Shown piece after piece: positions 9,435 to 17,593 of a DNA stretch of 64,000 nt (position 1 is the first letter of the stretch; each line of letters starts with the position of its first letter). Below the pieces are notes generated by a model. That model ran no database searches, was not told the origin of the DNA, and saw only the letters and a list, made by a program, of their open reading frames with translations. The translations under genes were made by a program, and so were the position numbers. Source of the stretch: Rubrivivax sp. (lineage in GTDB: Bacteria; Pseudomonadota; Gammaproteobacteria; Burkholderiales; Burkholderiaceae_C); contig JALHPF010000024.1 in the NCBI GenBank assembly GCA_022842595.1, positions 1 through 64,000 on the forward strand, read 5' to 3'.

Positions 9435-9953
9435 ATGGCAAAGTTCACTCCCCGCGCCCAGACCGAAGGCAATGACGACGGCCTGAAGGAAAAGATGATC
9501 GCGGTCAATCGCGTCACCAAGGTGGTCAAGGGCGGTCGTACGCTCAGCTTCGCGGCTCTCACGGTCGTGGGTGACGGCGATGGCCGTGTCGGCATGGGCA
9601 AGGGCAAGGCCAAGGAAGTTCCCGTGGCCGTGCAGAAGGCCATGGACGCAGCCCGCCGCAACATGAGCAAGGTCAGCCTGAAGAATGGTTCGATCCACCA
9701 CAGCGTGCGTGGCGAGCATGGCGCCGCCAAGGTGATCATGGCCCCGGCCAAGCCAGGCGACGGCATCATTGCCGGCGGCCCGATGCGCGCCGTGTTCGAA
9801 GTCATGGGCGTGACCGACATCGTCGCGAAGAGCCTGGGCTCGAGCAACCCGTACAACATGGTGCGTGCCACGCTGGACGCGCTGAAGCGTTCCACCACCC
9901 CCGCCGAAGTTGCGGCCAAGCGTGGCAAGTCGGTCGAAGACCTCTTCAACTGA
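9435..9953 (+). CDS. rpsE: 30S ribosomal protein S5
   Basis: A 172-residue S5 with the double-stranded RNA-binding domain near residues 20-80 ([39 protein letters not shown]) and a C-terminal fold containing [20 protein letters not shown]5 lines the mRNA entry channel and affects accuracy. Confidence 0.96.
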   Translation: MAKFTPRAQTEGNDDGLKEKMIAVNRVTKVVKGGRTLSFAALTVVGDGDGRVGMGKGKAKEVPVAVQKAMDAARRNMSKVSLKNGSIHHSVRGEHGAAKVIMAPAKPGDGIIAGGPMRAVFEVMGVTDIVAKSLGSSNPYNMVRATLDALKRSTTPAEVAAKRGKSVEDLFN

Positions 9954-9973
9954 CCTTCCGCCGGAGAACCAAC

Positions 9974-10156
9974 ATGTCTGACAAGAAGACACTGACCGTC
10001 AAGCTCGTGAAGAGCGTGGCCGGCACCCGCCAGAGCCACCGCGACACCGTGCGCGGCCTCGGCCTGCGCAAGGTGAACAGCGAGCGTACGCTCGAAGACA
10101 CCCCTGCGGTGCGCGGCATGATCAACAAGGTCGACTACCTGGTGAAGGTGCTGTGA
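9974..10156 (+). CDS. rpmD: 50S ribosomal protein L30
   Basis: A 60-residue L30: [20 protein letters not shown], then [19 protein letters not shown] and the end [12 protein letters not shown]. The stop codon overlaps the rplO ATG (TGATG). Confidence 0.95.
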   Translation: MSDKKTLTVKLVKSVAGTRQSHRDTVRGLGLRKVNSERTLEDTPAVRGMINKVDYLVKVL

Positions 10157-10602
10157 TGCAAGTCAACACCATCAAGCCTGCCGAAGGCAGCAAGAAGAAC
10201 CGCCGCCGTGTGGGTCGTGGCATCGGCTCCGGCCTGGGCAAGACCGCAGGTCGTGGCCACAAGGGCCAGAAGAGCCGTGCCGGTGGCTACCACAAGGTCG
10301 GTTTCGAAGGCGGCCAGATGCCGCTGCAACGGCGCCTACCCAAGCGCGGCTTCAAGTCGGCCCAGCTAAAGTTCAACGGCCAGGTCACCCTGACCGACCT
10401 GCAGCGCCTGGACGTGGCCGAAGTCGATCTGCTGACGCTGAAGGCGGCCGGCCTGGTGCGCGAAATCGTGCGCCACGTGAAGGTCATCAAGTCGGGCGAA
10501 CTGTCACGCAAGGTGGTGCTCAAGGGCATCGGCGCGACAGCGGGTGCGAAAGCCGCCATCGAATCTGTCGGCGGCATGGTCGAAGCCGCTGCGGCGGCCT
10601 GA
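10156..10602 (+). CDS. rplO: 50S ribosomal protein L15
   Basis: A 148-residue L15 with the long glycine- and lysine-rich extension near the N-terminus ([20 protein letters not shown]) and [22 protein letters not shown] one codon upstream is possible, but the ATG at 10156, overlapping the rpmD stop, is the normal start. L15 is a late 50S assembly protein. Confidence 0.96.
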   Translation: MQVNTIKPAEGSKKNRRRVGRGIGSGLGKTAGRGHKGQKSRAGGYHKVGFEGGQMPLQRRLPKRGFKSAQLKFNGQVTLTDLQRLDVAEVDLLTLKAAGLVREIVRHVKVIKSGELSRKVVLKGIGATAGAKAAIESVGGMVEAAAAA

Positions 10603-10628
10603 CCTCGGGCTGAAGGAAACACTGAAGC

Positions 10629-11939
10629 GTGGCTACCTCTGCGAACCAACTGGCGAAGAGCGGGAAGTTCGGCGACTTGCGTCGCCGTGTCATCTTTCTG
10701 CTTCTGGCGCTGGTGGTCTACCGCATCGGAACCCATATTCCGGTGCCCGGCATCGACCCGGTGGCATTGCAGCAACTGTTCAACAGCCAGAGCGGTGGCA
10801 TGCTCGGCCTGCTGAACATGTTCAGCGGTGGTGCCCTGTCCCGGTTCTCGGTGCTGGCGCTCGGCATCATGCCGTACATCAGTGCGTCGATCATCATGCA
10901 GCTGATGACGTACGTGGTCCCCACGCTCGAGGCCCTGAAGAAAGAGGGCGAGTCGGGCAAGCGCAAGATCACGCAGTACACGCGTTACGGCACATTGGGG
11001 CTGGCGATTTTCCAGTCGCTTGGCATCGCATTGGCACTCGAAGGCCAGTCGGGCCTCGTGCTTGCGCCCGGCTTTGGCTTCCGCATGACGGCGGTTGTCA
11101 GCCTCGTGGCTGGCACCATGTTTCTGATGTGGTTGGGTGAGCAGATCACCGAACGCGGTCTGGGCAACGGCATCTCGATCATCATCTTCGCGGGCATCGT
11201 GGCAGGTCTGCCCAGCGCCATCGGCGGCCTGTTCGAACTTGTCCGTACCGGGGCCATGAGCATCGTTGCCAGCCTGTTCATCATTGCCGTGGTGATCGGC
11301 GTGACCTACTTCGTGGTCTTCGTCGAGCGCGGTCAGCGCAAGATCCTGGTGAACTATGCGAAGCGACAGGTCGGAAACAAGGTTTACGGGGGACAGTCCT
11401 CGCACCTGCCCCTGAAGCTCAACATGAGCGGCGTGATCCCTCCGATCTTTGCTTCGTCGATCATCCTGTTGCCTGCCACCATCGTCGGCTGGTTCGCCAC
11501 CGGTGAAGGCATGCGCTGGTTGAAGGACCTCGCCGGTGCCCTGTCGCCAGGCCAGCCGATCTACGTGATGCTGTACGCGGCGATGATCGTTTTCTTCTGC
11601 TTCTTCTACACGGCGCTTGTCTTCAACAGTCGCGAGACCGCGGACAACCTGAAGAAGAGCGGCGCGTTCATCCCCGGGATCCGTCCTGGCGAGCAGACGG
11701 CCAAGCACATCGACCGAATCCTTTCCCGTCTGACGCTGGCCGGTGCCGCCTACATCACGGCTGTGTGCCTTCTGCCCGAGTTCCTGGTGCTGAAGTACAA
11801 CGTGCCGTTCTATTTCGGTGGCACGTCGCTGCTGATCATCGTCGTCGTGACGATGGACTTCTGGGCCCAGGTCCAGAGCTATGTGATGAGCCAGCAGTAC
11901 GAAAGCCTGCTCAAGAAGGCCAACTTCAAGACCTCCTGA
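10629..11939 (+). CDS. secY: Protein translocase subunit SecY
   Basis: A 436-residue polytopic membrane protein with the ten-helix SecY pattern. The plug and early helices carry HIPVPGIDP and [20 protein letters not shown], and the C-terminal loops needed for SecA and ribosome docking include [19 protein letters not shown] and [19 protein letters not shown]. It forms the SecYEG channel in the inner membrane. The start is GTG at 10629 after an AAGGAAAC ribosome binding site. Its position after rplO is the conserved one. Confidence 0.97.
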   Translation: MATSANQLAKSGKFGDLRRRVIFLLLALVVYRIGTHIPVPGIDPVALQQLFNSQSGGMLGLLNMFSGGALSRFSVLALGIMPYISASIIMQLMTYVVPTLEALKKEGESGKRKITQYTRYGTLGLAIFQSLGIALALEGQSGLVLAPGFGFRMTAVVSLVAGTMFLMWLGEQITERGLGNGISIIIFAGIVAGLPSAIGGLFELVRTGAMSIVASLFIIAVVIGVTYFVVFVERGQRKILVNYAKRQVGNKVYGGQSSHLPLKLNMSGVIPPIFASSIILLPATIVGWFATGEGMRWLKDLAGALSPGQPIYVMLYAAMIVFFCFFYTALVFNSRETADNLKKSGAFIPGIRPGEQTAKHIDRILSRLTLAGAAYITAVCLLPEFLVLKYNVPFYFGGTSLLIIVVVTMDFWAQVQSYVMSQQYESLLKKANFKTS

Positions 11940-11946
11940 GCAAGCC

Positions 11947-12165
11947 ATGAGCAAAGACGATGTCATCCAGATGCAGGGCGAGATTCTCGAGAACCTGCCC
12001 AACGCCACCTTCCGCGTGAAGCTGGAGAACGGCCACGTGGTGCTGGGCCACATCTCGGGGAAGATGCGCATGCACTACATCCGCATCCTTCCCGGCGACA
12101 AGGTCACCGTGGAGCTGACGCCCTACGATCTGACGCGGGCACGCATCGTGTTCCGCGCCAAGTAA
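11947..12165 (+). CDS. infA: Translation initiation factor IF-1
   Basis: A 72-residue OB-fold protein ([20 protein letters not shown], then [20 protein letters not shown]). IF-1 occupies the A site during initiation. Its place between secY and rpmJ is common in betaproteobacteria, whereas in E. coli infA is elsewhere. Confidence 0.96.
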   Translation: MSKDDVIQMQGEILENLPNATFRVKLENGHVVLGHISGKMRMHYIRILPGDKVTVELTPYDLTRARIVFRAK

Positions 12166-12193
12166 CGCAGTATTTGAGACCAAGGAGAAGATC

Positions 12194-12307
12194 ATGAAAG
12201 TCGCCGCTTCCGTCAAGAAGATGTGCCGCAACTGCAAGGTCATCCGCCGCAAGGGTGTGGTGCGCGTGATCTGCACCGACCCGCGCCACAAGCAGCGCCA
12301 AGGCTGA
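12194..12307 (+). CDS. rpmJ: 50S ribosomal protein L36
   Basis: A 37-residue protein, [19 protein letters not shown] followed by a basic end KQRQG. The zinc ligands Cys11, Cys14, Cys27 and His32 are all present, so this is the zinc-binding form. AAGGAGA precedes the ATG. It is too short for many gene finders but clear from motif and position. Confidence 0.95.
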   Translation: MKVAASVKKMCRNCKVIRRKGVVRVICTDPRHKQRQG

Positions 12308-12323
12308 GATTTAAGGAAAGAAC

Positions 12324-12689
12324 ATGGCACGTATCGCCGGCATCAACATTCCTCCGCACAAGCATGCGGAGATCGGTCTGACCTCGATCTACGGGATCGG
12401 TCGCTCCACTGCGCAGAAGCTCTGCGACAAGGTGGGCATCGCCTACTCGAAGAAGATCAAGGACCTGAGCGACACCGACCTCGAGCGCATCCGCGAAGAA
12501 ATCGGCCGCATGACGATCGAAGGCGATCTGCGTCGCGAACTGTCCATCAGCATCAAGCGCCTGATGGACCTGGGTTGCTATCGTGGCTTTCGTCACCGCC
12601 GCGGCCTGCCCGTGCGCGGCCAGCGCACGCGTACCAATGCCCGCACCCGCAAGGGTCCGCGCAAGGGTGCAGCCGGCCTGAAGAAGTAA
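12324..12689 (+). CDS. rpsM: 30S ribosomal protein S13
   Basis: A 121-residue S13 starting [20 protein letters not shown], with the helix-two-turn-helix region and the basic tail ([20 protein letters not shown]). It contacts P-site tRNA and bridges to L5. It opens the alpha operon. Confidence 0.97.
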   Translation: MARIAGINIPPHKHAEIGLTSIYGIGRSTAQKLCDKVGIAYSKKIKDLSDTDLERIREEIGRMTIEGDLRRELSISIKRLMDLGCYRGFRHRRGLPVRGQRTRTNARTRKGPRKGAAGLKK

Positions 12690-12725
12690 GCCGCCTCGCC
12701 ACCCGAATCTTCAAGAGAGTCTTTC

Positions 12726-13130
12726 ATGGCCAAAGCACCAGTCAATACCGCGGCGCGCCGCGTGAGCAAGAAGGTCCGCAAGAACATTGCTGACGGCATT
12801 GCCCACGTCCACGCCTCGTTCAACAACACGATCATCACGATCACCGACCGCCAGGGCGGTTCACTGGCCTGGGCTTCCAGCGGTGGCCAGGGTTTCAAGG
12901 GCTCGCGCAAGAGCACGCCTTTCGCCGCCCAGGTGGCCGCTGAAACGGCTGGCCGTGCCGCCCAGGAACAAGGCATCAAGAATCTGGACGTGCGGATCAA
13001 GGGTCCCGGCCCGGGTCGCGAGTCCAGCGTTCGCGCGCTGGCGTCGCTGGGCATCCGCATCAATTCGATCAGCGATGTGACGCCCGTGCCGCACAACGGC
13101 TGCCGTCCGCAGAAGCGCCGCCGCATCTGA
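12726..13130 (+). CDS. rpsK: 30S ribosomal protein S11
   Basis: A 134-residue S11, with [20 protein letters not shown] and the C-terminal [18 protein letters not shown], which carries the asparagine-glycine pair often isomerised in this family. S11 forms the platform near the Shine-Dalgarno helix. Confidence 0.97.
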   Translation: MAKAPVNTAARRVSKKVRKNIADGIAHVHASFNNTIITITDRQGGSLAWASSGGQGFKGSRKSTPFAAQVAAETAGRAAQEQGIKNLDVRIKGPGPGRESSVRALASLGIRINSISDVTPVPHNGCRPQKRRRI

Positions 13131-13402
13131 GTCTCGTGTGTTGGCGTCGAGCGGGTTTTCCCGCTGTGGCGCTACAATCGAAGGTTTTTCGCAAGCCGGC
13201 TGGACCCATCGGGCGCGTTACTGCCCCACGGGGTGCAAGCCGGCTGTTTTCCTGGGGTGCTGTGACCGGCACTCCGTAAGCCCACCGTTCGAGCGAATCC
13301 AAGAACTTTCGCCGGACTCGCGCGGGATGTTCCAGGCAGGCCCTTTCACAAGCCGCTTGTCCTGGATATCGGCCGCGTCAGCACCACACCAAAGGAACCA
13401 CC
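13131..13402 (+). promoter_or_regulatory. Long rpsK-rpsD gap with hairpin and -10-like box
   Basis: This 272-bp non-coding stretch holds AGCGGG-TTTT-CCCGCT (13150-13165), a perfect hairpin, then TACAAT at 13173-13178, a good -10 box. No convincing -35 box lies at 16-18 bp. Together they suggest a break in the alpha operon and a separate start for rpsD-rpoA-rplQ. The remaining ~220 nt form a leader with no gene in it. Confidence 0.35.
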
Positions 13403-14026
13403 GTGGCACGTTATCTCGGCCCCAAGGCCAAACTTTCCCGCCGTGAAGGCACCGACCTCTTTCTGAAGAGCGCCCGTCGGCCCATCGCCGACAAGGCCAA
13501 GTTCGACAGCAAGCCCGGCCAGCACGGCCGCACCAGCGGGTCGCGTACTTCCGACTACGGCATCCAGCTGCGCGAGAAGCAGAAGGTCAAGCGCATGTAC
13601 GGCATTCTCGAGCGCCAGTTCCGCCGCTACTTCGCCGAAGCCGAGCGCCGCAAGGGCAACACCGGCAGCAACCTGCTGGGCCTGCTCGAATCACGCCTGG
13701 ACAACGTCGTCTACCGCATGGGCTTCGGTTCGACCCGTGCCGAGGCACGCCAACTCGTGTCGCACAAGGCGCTCACGGTCAACGGCCAGGTCGTGAACAT
13801 CCCGTCGTACTCGGTCAAGGCCGGTGACGTCGTGGCGCTGCGCGACAAGTCCAAGACCCAGCTGCGTGTGACCGAGGCGCTCAAGCTCGCCCAATCGCTC
13901 GGCCTGGCCGACTGGGTGCAGGTGGACGCCACCAAGATGGAAGGGACCTTCAAGAAGGTGCCTGACCGCGACCAGTTCGGCGCCGAGATCAAGGAAGCGC
14001 TGATCGTCGAGCTTTACTCACGTTGA
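13403..14026 (+). CDS. rpsD: 30S ribosomal protein S4
   Basis: A 207-residue S4: [19 protein letters not shown] at the start, the S4 RNA-binding domain around residues 95-160 ([20 protein letters not shown], then [20 protein letters not shown]). The start is GTG at 13403 after AAAGGAACC. S4 starts 16S assembly, supports accuracy and is the alpha-operon repressor in E. coli. Confidence 0.97.
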   Translation: MARYLGPKAKLSRREGTDLFLKSARRPIADKAKFDSKPGQHGRTSGSRTSDYGIQLREKQKVKRMYGILERQFRRYFAEAERRKGNTGSNLLGLLESRLDNVVYRMGFGSTRAEARQLVSHKALTVNGQVVNIPSYSVKAGDVVALRDKSKTQLRVTEALKLAQSLGLADWVQVDATKMEGTFKKVPDRDQFGAEIKEALIVELYSR

Positions 14027-14190
14027 CGTCACGCTGATGTCGCGTTGATCGCGCGCCGACTTTCGCGCCGATCCCCCTTGTTGTGCTTCGCCCGCCGGGC
14101 GCGAGGCAGATTGCAACACCCAGCCCGGCGCGGTCCATCAGCCTTATCGGTGTAACGAGCCGAGGGTATTGACAGGAACATAAAGACGCA

Positions 14191-15192
14191 ATGCAAACCA
14201 CACTTCTGAAGCCCAAGGCCATCCAGGTCGAGCCGCTCGGCGGCCATCGCGCCAAAGCCACTCTCGAGCCATTCGAGCGCGGCTACGGCCACACCCTCGG
14301 CAATGCACTCCGGCGTGTGCTGCTGTCGTCAATGGTGGGTTATGCCCCGACCGAAGTCACGATCGCCGGCGTGTTGCACGAGTACTCGGCCATCGACGGC
14401 GTCCAGGAAGATGTCGTTCATGTGATGTTGAACCTGAAGGGCGTCGTCTTCCGCCTGCACAACCGCGACGAAGTCACGCTGGTTCTGCGCAAGGAAGGTG
14501 AAGGCGCCGTCACGGCCGCCGACATCCAGACGCCGCACGACGTCGAGATCATCAACCCCGAGCATGTCATTGCCCATCTGGCGCAAGGCGGCAAGCTCGA
14601 CATGCAGATCAAGGTCGAGAAGGGTCGCGGCTATGTGCCGGGCAACCTGCGCCGCTATGGCGACGAGCCCACCAAGAGCATCGGCCGCATCGTGCTCGAC
14701 GCTTCGTTTTCGCCGGTCCGCCGGGTGTCGTACGCGGTGGAAAACGCGCGTGTCGAACAGCGCACCGACCTCGACAAGCTGGTGATGGAGATCGAAACCA
14801 ACGGCGCCATTCCGCCGGAAGAAGCCATCCGCCAGAGTGCTCGCATCCTGGTCGAGCAGCTGGCCTTCTTCGCGCAGATCGACGTCAGCGACGGTGCGGT
14901 CGGCGGTATGGGCGGCCGTGGCTTCCCGGAAGCCAAGCCGACGCCGTTCGACCCCATCCTGCTGCGTCCTGTGGACGAGCTCGAACTCACGGTGCGTTCG
15001 GCCAACTGCCTGAAGGCCGAGAACATCTACTACATCGGCGACCTGATCCAGCGCACTGAAACCGAGCTGCTGAAGACGCCGAACCTGGGCCGCAAGAGCC
15101 TGAACGAGATCAAGGAAGTGCTGGCTTCGCGCGGGCTCACGCTCGGTGCGCGGCTGGAGAACTGGCCCCCGCAGGGCCTGGACAAGCGTTAA
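14191..15192 (+). CDS. rpoA: RNA polymerase alpha subunit
   Basis: A 333-residue alpha subunit. The N-terminal dimerisation domain shows [20 protein letters not shown], and the C-terminal DNA- and activator-binding domain shows [20 protein letters not shown] and [16 protein letters not shown], so the UP-element contacts are kept. It lies 164 bp after rpsD; no clear promoter was found in that gap. Confidence 0.98.
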   Translation: MQTTLLKPKAIQVEPLGGHRAKATLEPFERGYGHTLGNALRRVLLSSMVGYAPTEVTIAGVLHEYSAIDGVQEDVVHVMLNLKGVVFRLHNRDEVTLVLRKEGEGAVTAADIQTPHDVEIINPEHVIAHLAQGGKLDMQIKVEKGRGYVPGNLRRYGDEPTKSIGRIVLDASFSPVRRVSYAVENARVEQRTDLDKLVMEIETNGAIPPEEAIRQSARILVEQLAFFAQIDVSDGAVGGMGGRGFPEAKPTPFDPILLRPVDELELTVRSANCLKAENIYYIGDLIQRTETELLKTPNLGRKSLNEIKEVLASRGLTLGARLENWPPQGLDKR

Positions 15193-15261
15193 GCCGCTTG
15201 CCATGTGCAACCCCCGGTACCTGACACGGCCGGGGTTCAATAAAGACAGGAAAGAAGCACC

Positions 15262-15663
15262 ATGCGCCACCGTAACGGCCCCCGCAAACTGAACCGTACC
15301 ACCTCGCACCGCCTGGCGATGCTGAGGAACATGTGCAATTCGCTCATCAAGCACGAGGCCATCAAGACCACGCTGCCGAAGGCCAAGGAGCTGCGCAGCG
15401 TCGTCGAGCCGCTGATCACCCTGGGCAAGACGCCGACGCTGGCGAATCGCCGCCTGGCATTCAACCGCACACGTGACCGCGACGTCGTGAGCAAGCTCTT
15501 CAACGAACTGGGCCCGCGCTACCAGGCGCGCCCGGGCGGCTACACCCGTATCCTGAAGATGGGTTTCCGCGTCGGTGACAACGCCCCGATGGCTTTTGTC
15601 GAGCTCGTGGATCGGCCGGCGCCCGCCGCTGACGCGACCGACACCCCAGAGTCCGCAGAGTAA
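15262..15663 (+). CDS. rplQ: 50S ribosomal protein L17
   Basis: A 133-residue L17: [40 protein letters not shown] and [20 protein letters not shown]. The 69-bp gap from rpoA holds a GC-rich inverted repeat (15209-15237, one bulged C) without a T tract. L17 closes the ribosomal block. Confidence 0.96.
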   Translation: MRHRNGPRKLNRTTSHRLAMLRNMCNSLIKHEAIKTTLPKAKELRSVVEPLITLGKTPTLANRRLAFNRTRDRDVVSKLFNELGPRYQARPGGYTRILKMGFRVGDNAPMAFVELVDRPAPAADATDTPESAE

Positions 15664-15698
15664 AGACGCTTCAGCCCTGGCGCCCGCCGCCAGTCTCG

Positions 15699-15724
15699 AC
15701 GGCTGCCATCCGGCAGCCGTTTGT
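15699..15724 (+). terminator. Terminator after rplQ
   Basis: CGGCTGCC at 15700-15707 pairs perfectly with GGCAGCCG at 15712-15719 around an ATCC loop, extended by an A-T pair, and is followed by TTTGT. It lies between convergent rplQ and the lipoprotein gene ending at 15724, so it may also reduce read-through from the other side. Confidence 0.7.
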
Positions 15725-16563
15725 CATTCAGCCACACGTTCGTTCAGGCTCTGGGGTGCAGCCCTGCTGCGGCGTGGCGCCTGGCGTTGTTGCCACTCGC
15801 GCAGCTTGCTGCCGGCACGGGCATTGCGCGGGTCCAACTGCAGGCTGCGGCGCACCGTGGCCAGGGCGGCGGCCGGATCGGCGCCGTGCTGGGCCTCGGC
15901 CATCAGCAGGTACACGTCAGACAGCTGGCGACGCAGCGCCGGGTCGGCGCGCCGGCCCGTAGCCAGCGGCAACAGCAAATCGGCCGCGCGTGAGGCATCG
16001 CCCTGGGCCACCAGCAGACTTGCAAATTCGGACGCGGCAGGCGCTGGCGCCACGCGCGTGCCGTCGGGTTCGACGAACTCGCGCCGGACACGCGCGTCCT
16101 CCAGCGCGCTCAGCACGGCGGCCGCTTCGGCGTGCGTGGGCAGTACTGCCAGCGCCCGCAACAACAGTTCCCGCGCACCGCCGGCGTCGCCCAGGTGCAG
16201 AGCCAGGCGCGCCTGCTGCACCAGCAAGGTCGCCCGCGAGTCGGCAGCCTGCTGCGCCCTTTGCAGGCGGAGGGTCACGTTGTCGTCGCCAGGTCGCAAT
16301 GCGTGCAGGGCCTCCCAGGCCCAGGCCGCCTGTGCCCACTGGCCTTGCTGTTCGGCTGCTTCAGCCAGCGCACGCTGGCGGTTCTCGAAGCCAGCCTGCG
16401 CCTGCGCGACAGTCGAGCCAGATACGGTGGCGGTGGCGGGCGCTGCGCTAGTGGTGCTGACCGACGGGTTGCCGCCAAGGCCGGCACAACCTGACAGCAT
16501 GGCGCCGGCGACCGCCATGACCGCAGGGGCGAGAGCTCTTCGCAGGAACGGGCCATGTGTCAT
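15724..16563 (-). CDS. TPR-type lipoprotein (cassette copy 1)
   Basis: A 279-residue predicted lipoprotein. The signal peptide ends in the lipobox LSGC near residue 24, and the rest is Ala-rich and helical with TPR-like repeats (QWAQAAWAWEALHALRPGD; DPAAALATVRRSLQLDPRNA). The ATG at 16563 is 4 bp after the deacetylase stop and gives a clean signal peptide; the frame is open further but without support. It closes an operon with a LysM-NodB deacetylase and a kinase-like protein. The gene ending at 32755 is a clear relative in the same order, sharing the AAWAW block. A periplasm-facing scaffold that works with the deacetylase or the T6SS is inferred; no enzymatic motif is visible. Confidence 0.75.
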   Translation of the reverse strand: MTHGPFLRRALAPAVMAVAGAMLSGCAGLGGNPSVSTTSAAPATATVSGSTVAQAQAGFENRQRALAEAAEQQGQWAQAAWAWEALHALRPGDDNVTLRLQRAQQAADSRATLLVQQARLALHLGDAGGARELLLRALAVLPTHAEAAAVLSALEDARVRREFVEPDGTRVAPAPAASEFASLLVAQGDASRAADLLLPLATGRRADPALRRQLSDVYLLMAEAQHGADPAAALATVRRSLQLDPRNARAGSKLREWQQRQAPRRSRAAPQSLNERVAE

Positions 16564-16567
16564 CGTG

Positions 16568-17593
16568 TCATCGTGCCAGCGTCTGGCGCGTTTGCAGGCG
16601 CCCACGGAAGTCTTCCAGGGTGTAGTCACCCAGCACCAAGGTGCGCTGCAGCAGGTAAGGCGGGCGAAAGAAGGCGTTGCCGCCAGCGCGTGCCGACAGA
16701 CCCAGCTCGAAGGCATTGCGCGCCAGCGTGTCCATCAGGCCTGGGCTGGCATCGCCAAAGGGGTAGGCAAAGTGGTTGACCGTGGCCCCAGGCAGCCGCT
16801 GTTCGATCTGCCTGCGAGAGGTCTGTACCTCCAATTCCAGCCGACGCCGGTAGGCGAGGTCGGTTTCGCGCGGGGCGCGCGCGGCCAGGTTCTGGTGCGT
16901 CTGCGAATGTGCCTGAACGCTGACGAGCCCTGAAGCTGCAACTTCCTGGATCTGCGCCCAGCTCATGTATTCCGGGCTGCCGACCGCGCCGGTGTGCACG
17001 AACAGGGTGGCTGGCAGCCTGTGCTTCTGCAGCAGGGGGAAGGCATGCAGATAGAACGACTCGTGACCGTCGTCGACGGTGATCACCACCGACCGTGCGG
17101 GCAGCGGCTCTCGCCCTGCCAGAAAGCCGGCCAGATCGGCCAGGCGCAGCACATGCATGCCTGGCTCCGACAGGGCCTGCAACTGGGCTTCGAACTGCGC
17201 GGGCGTGACCACCATCGCCGAGCTGGCAGGCCCGAAGCGGTGGTAGCTGAGCACTGGCACCGTCTGATAGCCGTCACTGCCGAAACCCGTCGGGTTTGGG
17301 TGGACGAGCGGCACGACGAGCGGCTGGCCCGGTGTCAGGCCGCCCGCGTCGGCCAGCCACCAGGCGCGGTCAGCCCGCCCCAGAAAACGCTCGGCCAGGG
17401 CGAGCAGGCTGTCGCCCTCGGCCGGCAGCACCACCAGCAGCCGTTCGGTGCGCCCCAGCACCTGGGCCATGGCCCCGGGCTGCGCCGGCTTCAGGGCTGG
17501 CAGAGCCGGGCTCGGCAGGTCGGCGGGTTGAGCCTGCGCCCATCCGGCGACCAGCAGGGTGCCTGCCAAAGCCAGCCAAGCCGGTGCGCTCAT
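16568..17593 (-). CDS. LysM-NodB polysaccharide deacetylase (copy 1)
   Basis: A 341-residue exported protein: a signal peptide ending near residue 21 (GWAQAQ), a LysM-like segment around residues 50-95 (RLLVVLPAEGDSLLALAERF), and a NodB-type deacetylase domain around 110-330. Metal and catalytic motifs are present: VVITVDDG near residue 170 and HSQTH near 230, plus FAYPFG. It probably deacetylates N-acetylated glycans, perhaps peptidoglycan, in the periplasm. It lies between a TPR lipoprotein and a kinase-like gene, each with close spacing or overlap. Its relative at 33681-34790 is a lipoprotein; this copy has no lipobox cysteine, so its location may differ. Confidence 0.85.
   Translation of the reverse strand: MSAPAWLALAGTLLVAGWAQAQPADLPSPALPALKPAQPGAMAQVLGRTERLLVVLPAEGDSLLALAERFLGRADRAWWLADAGGLTPGQPLVVPLVHPNPTGFGSDGYQTVPVLSYHRFGPASSAMVVTPAQFEAQLQALSEPGMHVLRLADLAGFLAGREPLPARSVVITVDDGHESFYLHAFPLLQKHRLPATLFVHTGAVGSPEYMSWAQIQEVAASGLVSVQAHSQTHQNLAARAPRETDLAYRRRLELEVQTSRRQIEQRLPGATVNHFAYPFGDASPGLMDTLARNAFELGLSARAGGNAFFRPPYLLQRTLVLGDYTLEDFRGRLQTRQTLAR

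Noticed and set aside
14169..14174. TTGACA as -35 box for rpoA
   Set aside because: It lies 16 bp before the start codon, leaving no room for a -10 box and transcript start.
15209..15237. Inverted repeat between rpoA and rplQ as terminator
   Set aside because: One bulged base, a long loop and no T tract; rplQ needs read-through from rpoA.
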